Of a stretch of DNA of 64,000 nucleotides, positions 56,946 to 64,000 are shown piece by piece. The stretch's first letter is position 1; each line of letters begins with the position of its first letter. The notes beneath the pieces are model-generated. The model was given only the letters and a program-made list of their open reading frames with translations. It had not been told where the DNA came from and searched no databases. Made by a program: the position numbers and the translations under genes. This DNA is from Lentilactobacillus parabuchneri DSM 5707 = NBRC 107865 (GTDB lineage Bacteria > Bacillota > Bacilli > Lactobacillales > Lactobacillaceae). The stretch lies in contig NZ_AZGK01000005.1 of assembly GCF_001435315.1 (NCBI RefSeq), positions 98,873 through 162,872 of the forward strand, given 5' to 3'.

Positions 56946-57695
56946 ATGAACGACAAGGGATTAGTCAATTTTAGAGACATTGGCGGCATTCAGGTTCCAA
57001 CAGGCACGCTGAAACCGAGATTTTTCTTCCGAAGTGGCGCAATATCCGGATTAAATCAAGTTCAGTCTTCGTTTTTGAAAGAGGCTTGTCGGATTCGGGA
57101 TATCTATGATTTTCGAAGTACGGATGAAGTTCAACAAGCTCCTGACACCACCATTTCAGGAACCGATTATATCCATTTGGATATTTTATCTGATAAGACG
57201 GCGAATGGTGCCAGCTTGGGGGCGATGATCACAAGCGGAAATCAGGTCCGGCAAAACATGCTTAAAACATACGAATCAATTGTCTTGAGCCAATCCGCCC
57301 AACGGGGTTATCGTGAATTCTTGCTGGGGTTGTTGCAGGATCACCAACCGGTTTTATTTCATTGTTTTGCGGGAAAGGATCGAACGGGATTTGCGGCCGC
57401 AATCATCTTGAAGATTGCCGGAGCCAACAATCAACAAATTATGGCGGATTATCTATTGACCAATCAGTTGCGAACAAAGGCCAATCAAGCCCTGTTAGAT
57501 CAGTTTCGGGATCAGATGACCGAACAGCAGTTGGATAATCTCCACACCGCTTTGATGGTCGATGCCGATTATTTGACCCACGCACGAGACGTATTATTAA
57601 ATCAATTTGGGACATTTGATCATTACTTGACTGATGGACTCGGATTACCCAGTGATTTCGTTGCAGAATTCAGGAACTTGTATGTAGCAAATTAA
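56946..57695 (+). CDS. Tyrosine-protein phosphatase, IphP/LipA type
   Basis: A 249-residue phosphatase of the Y_phosphatase3 group. NFRDIGGIQVPTG is at the N terminus, the general acid region is YDFRSTDEV near 57, and the P loop HCFAGKDRTGFAA near 138 contains the nucleophilic Cys, Lys-Asp and Arg. Such enzymes act on phosphotyrosine or phosphoinositides; here a role in capsule or kinase control is only possible. SD GGGGGA precedes ATG 56946. Confidence 0.9.
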   Translation: MNDKGLVNFRDIGGIQVPTGTLKPRFFFRSGAISGLNQVQSSFLKEACRIRDIYDFRSTDEVQQAPDTTISGTDYIHLDILSDKTANGASLGAMITSGNQVRQNMLKTYESIVLSQSAQRGYREFLLGLLQDHQPVLFHCFAGKDRTGFAAAIILKIAGANNQQIMADYLLTNQLRTKANQALLDQFRDQMTEQQLDNLHTALMVDADYLTHARDVLLNQFGTFDHYLTDGLGLPSDFVAEFRNLYVAN

Positions 57696-57728
57696 ACATT
57701 CGATGTGATCAATTTGGATAAAAAAATA

Positions 57729-57772
57729 GGCCTGGCGGCAAAACGTTGGTTTTGTCACAGGCCCTTATTTTT
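57729..57772. terminator. Terminator of the GGCTG-like family, between convergent genes
   Basis: GGCCTG pairs with CAGGCC, followed by CTTATTTTTG; the loop has CAAAACGTTGGTTTTG, almost the same as at 32902. It can serve both flanking genes. Confidence 0.8.
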
Positions 57773-58454
57773 GATTTGATTCATCATTTTGGTTAATGTG
57801 GGGTCGGTTACCCGAATTTTGAATGAGTTTCAAGGTGTAGTAGAACACCAATTGAACAACGGTCAATAAAATAATGAAGATAATTGCCGGTCGACTCCAC
57901 ATATTCATCAGCGGTCGAATGAATAATTCAGGTGTGAGGAATAAATAGATCGTGTGAATTCGTAAAAAACGACCGATAAAGATGCCGACGGATGCCAAAA
58001 AGGTTAAAACGATGACAATACTGTGTTTAAATACCAGGTTCTTTGCGTGGAGCCTGGCTGCAATGGCATTTGCAATCGTATCGAGTCCCCAAAGTCCCAG
58101 CAAGGTTGAAAAAATAGTTGAAGTTAGCAGCAAGGTAAATTTGAGCCACATAATGTCGTCCAACCTGAGCAATCCATTGGTGCCATAAGGATTCAGTAAC
58201 GACAAGTGGAATAAGTCCGTTAATAGGTAGGGGGTGTTTGGATAAAATAGCAGCCAGACAACCACCAGCAGCCAGAAAATAATGATGTTTTTAGGCTTGA
58301 AATTGTCGATATGAAAGCTCAACTCAATTGGGATATATGCCAAAAACGTATTCAGCACCAAGAAGTTGAACGGGGGCTGTTTTAGATATGAATATAGAAT
58401 TGTGATCCAGACTAAAAAACACACCCGGACAATCCATTTATTTGTTCGACTCAC
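57765..58454 (-). CDS. DUF1361 membrane protein
   Basis: A 229-residue protein with about seven hydrophobic segments. The segment WLLFYPNTPYLLTDLFHL near residue 70 is the family hallmark of DUF1361. There are charged ends and no known catalytic motif; the family's role is unknown. GTG 58454 is 7 bases after AGGGGG; ATG 58460 and ATG 58472 are closer to that SD. It is divergent from the c-di-AMP synthase operon and shares the intergenic region with its promoter. Confidence 0.8.
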   Translation of the reverse strand: MSRTNKWIVRVCFLVWITILYSYLKQPPFNFLVLNTFLAYIPIELSFHIDNFKPKNIIIFWLLVVVWLLFYPNTPYLLTDLFHLSLLNPYGTNGLLRLDDIMWLKFTLLLTSTIFSTLLGLWGLDTIANAIAARLHAKNLVFKHSIVIVLTFLASVGIFIGRFLRIHTIYLFLTPELFIRPLMNMWSRPAIIFIILLTVVQLVFYYTLKLIQNSGNRPHINQNDESNQK

Positions 58455-58570
58455 GACCATTCCCCCTATCACTATAATTAAACTATTTTTTTCGGATAAA
58501 TACCATCAATAATTCTTCTTTAAGAACATTTTTAATGATTTATTTAAACATGGTGGTTAATGAAGAATGA

Positions 58571-58601
58571 TTATATGTTTAGGTGGGGAGAATGATATAA
58601 T
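58571..58601 (+). promoter_or_regulatory. Candidate cdaA promoter
   Basis: A consensus TATAAT at 58596-58601, with a weak TTATAT 19 bases before it. Confidence 0.45.
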
Positions 58602-58632
58602 AATTTTTGAAAACTAATTAAGGGAGAGCGCA

Positions 58633-59475
58633 ATGAACTGGTCAGAAATATTTACGGTACATAATTTTACAAGCCTTATCGATATTCTAGCGGTTTGGTT
58701 TCTTATTTATAACCTGCTTTTGATTGTCCGAGACACCAAAGCAGTCCAGTTACTTCGGGGGATTGTGTTTATCCTGGTCATTAAAATCATCAGCGCCTAC
58801 ACCGGGCTTTCCACGTTATCCTGGATCATGGATCAGGTCATCAATTGGGGGGTTATTGCCCTTGTGGTTATTTTCCAGCCGGAAATTCGGCGGGGCTTGG
58901 AGCACCTTGGTCGCGGATCGATTTTTGTGAAGGGTAAAAAGGAAAATGAAGATGCCCAAAAGATGATTACAGCACTGGATAAAGCGATTCAGTACATGTC
59001 TAAACGCCGAATTGGGGCGCTAATGACCATTCAAATGAACACCGGGCTGGAAGAGTACATCGAAACCGGGATTGATTTGGACGCCGACGTTAGCGGAGAA
59101 CTGCTGATTAACATTTTTATCCCCAACACGCCACTCCATGACGGGGCCGTGATTATTAAGAACAACCGGGTTGCGGCAGCTGCTGCATACTTGCCATTGT
59201 CTCAAAGTAATCTGATTCCAAAAGAACTTGGGACTCGGCATCGGGCAGCGGTTGGGATTTCGGAATTGACTGATGCGATGACGGTGGTTATTTCTGAAGA
59301 AACCGGCGAAGTCTCCATCACCCAAAACAACGAGTTGTTACGGGGAATGACTCGCGACGATTACTTGAAGTATTTCAAGAATCAACTGTTCACTGACGAA
59401 GACGATCAGCCCCACAAGAACTTTATCAATGCTGTATCGAACTTTATTGACAATCATTTTAAAGGGGGCCGGTAA
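58633..59475 (+). CDS. cdaA: Diadenylate cyclase CdaA
   Basis: A 280-residue membrane enzyme that condenses two ATP into c-di-AMP, an essential messenger for potassium and turgor control and for cell wall. Three N-terminal spans (about 12-90) are followed by the DAC domain with DGAVII near residue 171 and RHRAAVGIS near 203, the two catalytic signatures. SD GGGAGAG precedes ATG 58633. cdaR begins two bases after its stop, as in the conserved cdaA-cdaR-glmM operon. Confidence 0.96.
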   Translation: MNWSEIFTVHNFTSLIDILAVWFLIYNLLLIVRDTKAVQLLRGIVFILVIKIISAYTGLSTLSWIMDQVINWGVIALVVIFQPEIRRGLEHLGRGSIFVKGKKENEDAQKMITALDKAIQYMSKRRIGALMTIQMNTGLEEYIETGIDLDADVSGELLINIFIPNTPLHDGAVIIKNNRVAAAAAYLPLSQSNLIPKELGTRHRAAVGISELTDAMTVVISEETGEVSITQNNELLRGMTRDDYLKYFKNQLFTDEDDQPHKNFINAVSNFIDNHFKGGR

Positions 59476-59477
59476 TC

Positions 59478-60446
59478 ATGAAACAATGGCTCTTTAAAAA
59501 TTGGGCGTACCGCTTACTATCGTTATTCTTTGCGATCCTATTATTTATGTACGTCGGCAGCACACAATCCAGTACCACTAATAACCGGTCTGGTGGCAGC
59601 ACGAATTCAACGTCCTTGACATCGGATCGGACCCAGACGTTTTCTGTGCCGCTTTCATTAACGGTTAACAGTAATAAATACTTTGTAACCGGGTATCCTG
59701 AGAAAGTCAAAGTTCATTTGACCGGGCCTTCCGCTTTGGTGACCACCACGGCAAACACCCAGAATTTCAAGGCGTACGCTGACCTCTCCAAGCTTGGGGT
59801 TGGCGAGCACACCGTTCGGATTCAGCAGGACGGATTGAATAATGATTTGAGATATCGGTTTGAACCGGCTACAATAAAGGTTGATATTCAACCGCGAGAA
59901 ACGGTCACTTATCCGTTAACCGTTCAGTATTCAAAACGAAATATTGCTTCCGGTTATCAAGCAGGGCAGGCGAATGCTGACGTTAAGAACGTCAAAATTA
60001 CCGGTGCGTCTGATCAGATTAACCGGATTAAGTCGGTTGTCGCGCAGCTGAACGTACCGCAAAACGCCAAGTCGTCGATTTCGAGTCAGGCGATCATTGA
60101 GGCGCTTGATTCCAAACAAAATACGGTCAACGTTGTCATTACACCGGCAACGGCTGATGTGACGCTGCCGATTACACCTGGCAATAGTAAGGAACTGCCG
60201 ATCAAGCTTGAGCCAAAGGGCGTGACTGATGACAATGAAAGCTTCACGTTGACGTCGGCCACCAAACGCGTTCGAGTATTTGGGACGAAAGTTGAATTGT
60301 CCAAATTGAGTTCCGTTAAGGTTGAAGTCGATACCAGTGACGTCAAGAAGACAAGCACCAAACGGGTTGTCTTGGATGCCAAGCTGAACAACGTTAAGGG
60401 CTTTGATCCTGAAAAAATTACGGTTAAGATTACAAGAAACAATTAA
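59478..60446 (+). CDS. cdaR: CdaR, YbbR-domain regulator of CdaA
   Basis: A 322-residue protein with one N-terminal membrane anchor (about 10-27) and three YbbR-like beta domains outside the cell; they start around residues 52, 140 and 230 (for example LTVNSNKYFVTGYPEKVKV). YbbR proteins modulate CdaA activity. It is coupled to cdaA by a 2-base gap and precedes glmM by 39 bases. Confidence 0.93.
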   Translation: MKQWLFKNWAYRLLSLFFAILLFMYVGSTQSSTTNNRSGGSTNSTSLTSDRTQTFSVPLSLTVNSNKYFVTGYPEKVKVHLTGPSALVTTTANTQNFKAYADLSKLGVGEHTVRIQQDGLNNDLRYRFEPATIKVDIQPRETVTYPLTVQYSKRNIASGYQAGQANADVKNVKITGASDQINRIKSVVAQLNVPQNAKSSISSQAIIEALDSKQNTVNVVITPATADVTLPITPGNSKELPIKLEPKGVTDDNESFTLTSATKRVRVFGTKVELSKLSSVKVEVDTSDVKKTSTKRVVLDAKLNNVKGFDPEKITVKITRNN

Positions 60447-60485
60447 GCCCAAAATTATATTTAATTGAAATGAGGAATTTTTACG

Positions 60486-61832
60486 ATGAAGTATTTTGGT
60501 ACTGATGGTGTCCGAGGAATTGCCAATAAGGAACTTACGCCAGAACTTGCATTTCGATGCGGCCGTGCGGGTGGTTATGTGTTAACGCACCATTCCGAAC
60601 GAAAGCAGCCCCAAGTATTGGTTGCCAGAGATACTCGAATTTCTGGCCAGATGCTTGAAGAAGCATTAATTGCCGGCCTACTGTCTGTTGGAATTGAAGT
60701 TTTGAATTTGGGAATTGTGACCACTCCAGGCGTTGCTTATCTGGTCAGAAACCAGGAAGCTGACGCGGGCGTTATGATTACCGCATCTCATAATCCAGTG
60801 GAATATAATGGCATTAAATTCTTTGGTGCGGATGGCTACAAGTTATCCGATGATCTCGAAGAAGAAATTGAAGGCATTTTGGAACGGTCAGAAGATATTT
60901 TGCCAAGACCAGCTGCAGAAGGGCTGGGCGTTTCCGGTGACTATCTTGAGGGCAGCCAAAAGTACATTCATTTCTTGGAACAAACCATCTCAGAAGATCT
61001 GTCAGGGATGAAAGTCTGTGTTGATGCGGCGAATGGATCAACCAGCAAATTGGTAACCACCCTGTACGCGGATTTGGGCATTGAATTTGAAACGTTGGCC
61101 ACCAATCCCGATGGCTTGAACATCAATGACCACGTGGGGTCAACTCATCCCGAACAGCTCCAACAATTTGTTTTGGACGAAGGTGTCCAAGCTGGAATTG
61201 CCTTTGATGGTGATGGTGATCGCTGTATCGCAGTCGATGAAAACGGCAAATTAGTCGACGGGGATGCCATTATGTATATCTGTGGTAAATATATGGCTGA
61301 ACGCGGCCGGTTGAAGAAAAACACGATTGTGACCACAGTTATGAGCAACATGGGCATGTACAAGGCCATGGAACGAGAAGGCATGACCAGTGTCAAAACG
61401 CAGGTTGGCGACCGCTACGTGGTTGAAAAGATGAATCAAGACGGCTATAACCTTGGCGGTGAACAGTCCGGTCACATTATCTTCCTTGATTTCAATACAA
61501 CCGGTGACGGGATGTTAACCAGCCTTCAGTTATTGTCTGTGATGAAATCAACAGGCAAAAAGCTCTCGGAATTAGCTGGTGAAATTAAGAAATATCCGCA
61601 AAAATTAATCAATGTTAAAGTTACCGATAAGAAGCATTGTCTTGACAATGAAAAGGTCAAAGAAGTGATTGCCCAGGTCGAAGAAGAGATGCACGGTGAC
61701 GGCCGCGTGTTGGTTCGACCAAGTGGGACGGAACCACTCCTCAGAGTGATGACCGAAGCACCAACCCAGGATTTAGTCGATGAGTATACGAAGCGAATTG
61801 CCGATGTGGTTCGAGACGAAATGGGTCAGTAA
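60486..61832 (+). CDS. glmM: Phosphoglucosamine mutase
   Basis: A 448-residue enzyme that converts glucosamine-6-phosphate to glucosamine-1-phosphate for UDP-GlcNAc. The start [11 protein letters not shown], the catalytic Ser in [11 protein letters not shown] near 101, the metal-binding loop DGDGDR near 242 and the sugar-binding GEQSGH near 326 are all present, as is the phosphate loop [11 protein letters not shown] near 409. Physical interaction with CdaA is known in Bacillus and lactococci. SD TGAGGAA precedes ATG 60486. Confidence 0.96.
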   Translation: MKYFGTDGVRGIANKELTPELAFRCGRAGGYVLTHHSERKQPQVLVARDTRISGQMLEEALIAGLLSVGIEVLNLGIVTTPGVAYLVRNQEADAGVMITASHNPVEYNGIKFFGADGYKLSDDLEEEIEGILERSEDILPRPAAEGLGVSGDYLEGSQKYIHFLEQTISEDLSGMKVCVDAANGSTSKLVTTLYADLGIEFETLATNPDGLNINDHVGSTHPEQLQQFVLDEGVQAGIAFDGDGDRCIAVDENGKLVDGDAIMYICGKYMAERGRLKKNTIVTTVMSNMGMYKAMEREGMTSVKTQVGDRYVVEKMNQDGYNLGGEQSGHIIFLDFNTTGDGMLTSLQLLSVMKSTGKKLSELAGEIKKYPQKLINVKVTDKKHCLDNEKVKEVIAQVEEEMHGDGRVLVRPSGTEPLLRVMTEAPTQDLVDEYTKRIADVVRDEMGQ

Positions 61833-61905
61833 GGTTCATTGGTTGGGCGATGACAAGTGAAATCGTCTGAAATTAATTTCATCATTTACGATATTTTAAC
61901 AATGG

Positions 61906-61950
61906 GGTACTGTAAGCGAAGCGAAAGCCTTGCATCAGTGCCTTTTTATT
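61906..61950 (+). terminator. glmM terminator
   Basis: GGTACTG pairs with CAGTGCC (one G-T pair), then CTTTTTATTT follows. An inner AAGC/GCCTT pairing may add stability. Confidence 0.75.
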
Positions 61951-62021
61951 TCGTGAAAATGGGGTCGGTGTTTCGTAGTATATTAATTTTTAAGATTTCC
62001 TATACCATTTAGCATCTTTTG

Positions 62022-62050
62022 TTGACTTTTATCTTGAAATTAGGTAGATT
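62022..62050 (+). promoter_or_regulatory. glmS promoter
   Basis: TTGACT, a 17-base spacer and TAGATT. glmS is therefore a separate transcription unit from cdaA-cdaR-glmM. Confidence 0.65.
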
Positions 62051-62064
62051 ATACGTGTTATAAA

Positions 62065-62083
62065 AATATTAAACGTTAATATT
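62065..62083. promoter_or_regulatory. Palindrome in the glmS leader
   Basis: AATATTAA-ACG-TTAATATT is a perfect 8+8 inverted repeat just after the expected transcription start. It may be a repressor operator. No binder can be named. Confidence 0.5.
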
Positions 62084-62124
62084 CTGTATATACCAATTTA
62101 AAAAACGTTGAGGAGAAAACTAAA

Positions 62125-63942
62125 ATGTGTGGAATTGTTGGAGTAACTGGAAATGATAATGCTGTTTCAATTTTATTGGAAGGGCTTGAAAAGTTGGAGT
62201 ATCGTGGCTATGATTCAGCCGGCATTTACGTTAATGATTTGAACGGCAATGATTACCTCGTTAAACGCAAGGGACGAATTTCAGAATTGGAAGCTGCTGT
62301 TGGCCCTGAAGTTCACGGATCAGTCGGAATTGGCCATACCCGTTGGGCAACTCACGGTGTTGTGAGTGTTGCCAACGCGCATCCCCAATACTCTGAAGAT
62401 CACAGATTTTACTTGGTTCACAATGGTGTGATTGAAAATTATAAAGAACTCAAAGCGAAGTATTTGAGCAACACAACTTTCGCCAGTCAGACCGATACGG
62501 AAGTGGTTGTTCAATTGGTTGACCGCTTCGTTCAGACTGAAGGGATGACTACCAAGCAGGCATTCTTGAAGACGTTAAGTTTGCTTGAAGGCTCATCATA
62601 TGCATTTTTACTGATGGATAGTACTGATCCTGAAACCTTGTACGTTGCCAAGAACAAGAGCCCATTATTGATTGGGGTTGGAGATGGCTGTAACGTTGTC
62701 TGCTCAGACGCATTAGCGATGTTGAATGTGACTCATGATTTCTTGGAATTGCATGATGGCGAAGTTGTCACAATCAAGCCAGACTCAGTTGACATTGAAG
62801 ATCGTGACGGCAACAAGGTTGAGCGTAAGAGCTTCCACGTTAACATGGATGCTCAAGAAACTGACAAAGGCCCATACCCATATTACATGCTTAAAGAAAT
62901 TGATGAACAACCAAACGTGATGCGTAAGTTGGCTTCACTATATACTGAAGAATCTGGCAAACCCAACGTTGATTCTCAATTGATCAACGCAATGAAGGAA
63001 GCCGACCGTTTGTATATTGTTGGTGCCGGTACCAGCTACCATGCCGGTTTGGTTGGAAAGAAATTATTTGAAAAATTAGCTCACGTTCCAACTGAAGTTC
63101 ACATTGCTTCTGAATTTGCCTATGATAATCCACTGTTGTCCAAGAAACCATTCTTCATCTTCTTGTCACAAAGTGGTGAAACGGCTGACAGTCGAGAAGT
63201 GTTGGTTAATGTCAACGCCAATAACTACGAGAGTTTAACCATTACCAACGTTGAAAACTCGACCCTGTTCCGTGAAGCAACGTACACGATGTTGCTTCAT
63301 GCCGGTCCTGAAATTTCCGTTGCATCTACCAAGGCTTATACCGCCCAAATTGGGGTGGAAGCAATTTTGGCCAAGGCACTTGGAGAAGCCAAAGAGCAAA
63401 CCATTGCCGAAGAATTTGATATTCGTCAGCAGTTGGGCTTGGTTGCGACTGGGATGCAAGCGATTATCGATGAAAAAGACCTCATTGACGATCTCGCTAA
63501 AAAGTATTTTGTACCGGCTAATCGGGCGTTTTACATTGGTCGAGGCATTGATCAGACGGTTTCACTGGAATCAGCTTTGAAGTTAAAGGAAATTTCTTAT
63601 GTTCAAGCTGAAGGATTTGCTTCCGGAGAATTAAAACATGGAACCATTGCGTTGATTGAAGAAGGCACGCCGGTTGTTGGCATTATTACGCAAAAACGAA
63701 CTGCCAACTTGACCCGGAGCAACCTTCAAGAAACAGAGTCCCGGGGTGCTGCAACCTTTACAATTGTTCGAAACGGGCTTGCACAAGAAGGCGATACGTT
63801 GGTCATTCCAGATGTTAATGAATTGATTACGCCACTCCTAAGTGTTGTGCCAGCGCAACTGATCGCTTACTTCACCAGTTTGAACAAGGGATTAGATGTC
63901 GATCGGCCACGAAATTTGGCTAAGAGTGTCACAGTTGAATAG
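62125..63942 (+). CDS. glmS: Glucosamine-6-phosphate synthase (glutamine-fructose-6-phosphate aminotransferase)
   Basis: A 605-residue enzyme that commits fructose-6-phosphate to amino-sugar synthesis. The N-terminal glutaminase begins MCGIVGVTG with the nucleophilic Cys2 and has GHTRWATHG near 72; two SIS domains follow (about 285-425 and 455-595) with SQSGETADSRE near 350, AYTAQIGVEAI near 403 and the C-terminal DRPRNLAKSVTVE tail that forms part of the active site. SD GAGGAG precedes ATG 62125. No glmS ribozyme core was recognised in the 290-base leader. Confidence 0.97.
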   Translation: MCGIVGVTGNDNAVSILLEGLEKLEYRGYDSAGIYVNDLNGNDYLVKRKGRISELEAAVGPEVHGSVGIGHTRWATHGVVSVANAHPQYSEDHRFYLVHNGVIENYKELKAKYLSNTTFASQTDTEVVVQLVDRFVQTEGMTTKQAFLKTLSLLEGSSYAFLLMDSTDPETLYVAKNKSPLLIGVGDGCNVVCSDALAMLNVTHDFLELHDGEVVTIKPDSVDIEDRDGNKVERKSFHVNMDAQETDKGPYPYYMLKEIDEQPNVMRKLASLYTEESGKPNVDSQLINAMKEADRLYIVGAGTSYHAGLVGKKLFEKLAHVPTEVHIASEFAYDNPLLSKKPFFIFLSQSGETADSREVLVNVNANNYESLTITNVENSTLFREATYTMLLHAGPEISVASTKAYTAQIGVEAILAKALGEAKEQTIAEEFDIRQQLGLVATGMQAIIDEKDLIDDLAKKYFVPANRAFYIGRGIDQTVSLESALKLKEISYVQAEGFASGELKHGTIALIEEGTPVVGIITQKRTANLTRSNLQETESRGAATFTIVRNGLAQEGDTLVIPDVNELITPLLSVVPAQLIAYFTSLNKGLDVDRPRNLAKSVTVE

Positions 63943-63972
63943 GTTTGCTTAATAACCGTTTGGTTTAAGACG

Positions 63973-63995
63973 AGGCTGGGACAAAAGTCTCAGCT
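63973..63995 (+). terminator. Partial terminator hairpin after glmS
   Basis: GAGGCTGGGAC can pair with GTCTCAGCTC across AAAA, leaving one bulged G. Any T run is beyond the window end. Confidence 0.5.
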
Positions 63996-64000
63996 CACGC

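Noticed and set aside
61833..62124. glmS ribozyme
   Set aside because: I could not identify the conserved core or its cleavage site; only a terminator, promoter and palindrome are seen. A covariance search would be decisive.

Overview
The window looks like core chromosome of a low-to-moderate GC Gram-positive bacterium in the family Lactobacillaceae. Gene order and protein style fit a heterofermentative lactobacillus of the Lentilactobacillus buchneri type, but the genus is an inference from recognition, not from a search. Evidence for the family includes strong AGGAGG ribosome sites, frequent TTG and GTG starts, HprK/CtsR/ComFA regulators, an LPXTG surface protein and the blocks secG-est-rnr-smpB, rapZ-yvcK-whiA, hprK-lgt-gpsA-galU-trxB and cdaA-cdaR-glmM-glmS. 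Many starts given here were moved downstream of the longest reading frame because a Shine-Dalgarno (SD) sequence sits at the right distance from an internal codon.

Layout. 1-879: 3' part of a TagO/WecA-type sugar-phosphate transferase for wall polymers. 937-2146: a small AT-rich TetR regulator plus flavodoxin-fold oxidoreductase cassette on the minus strand. 2225-5623: yigZ, competence genes comFA-comFC, and hpf. 5905-9472: secA and prfB, the latter with its programmed frameshift. 9635-18121: a MinJ-like PDZ membrane protein, the phosphate two-component system phoPR, and pstS-pstC-pstA-pstB-pstB-phoU behind Pho-box-like repeats. 18211-24561: PspC and YvlD membrane proteins, hprK, lgt, gpsA, galU, trxB and an HD hydrolase. 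24565-29590: uvrB-uvrA with a LexA-type SOS box and a leader hairpin.

29860-32723: rapZ-yvcK-whiA. 32962-36735: an alcohol dehydrogenase, clpP under CtsR, a VOC dioxygenase-like protein and a GNAT acetyltransferase, separated by palindromic intergenic elements. 36908-36979: tRNA-Arg(CCG). 37241-41879: glycolytic gap, pgk, tpiA, eno. 41977-45622: an LPXTG surface protein and a ClC chloride transporter. 45707-49597: secG, an esterase, rnr, smpB. 49662-53740: a LURP-one-like protein, ung, pta, tsaE, a GNAT protein and a DEDDh exonuclease. 53880-58454: murB, a Na+/H+ antiporter, a tyrosine phosphatase and a DUF1361 membrane protein. 58633-63942: cdaA-cdaR-glmM and glmS, linking c-di-AMP synthesis to amino-sugar supply.

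I see no prophage, insertion sequence, CRISPR array, toxin-antitoxin pair or defence island. I found no convincing new multi-gene system. The most unusual items are local: a TetR gene whose only well-placed start is ATC; a recurrent family of GGCTG-stem hairpins, some abutting the ribosome site of the next gene or lying in the SOS-controlled uvrBA leader; several large intergenic palindromes; an SD-sequestering hairpin before the LPXTG gene; and a perfect 8+8 palindrome in the glmS leader.
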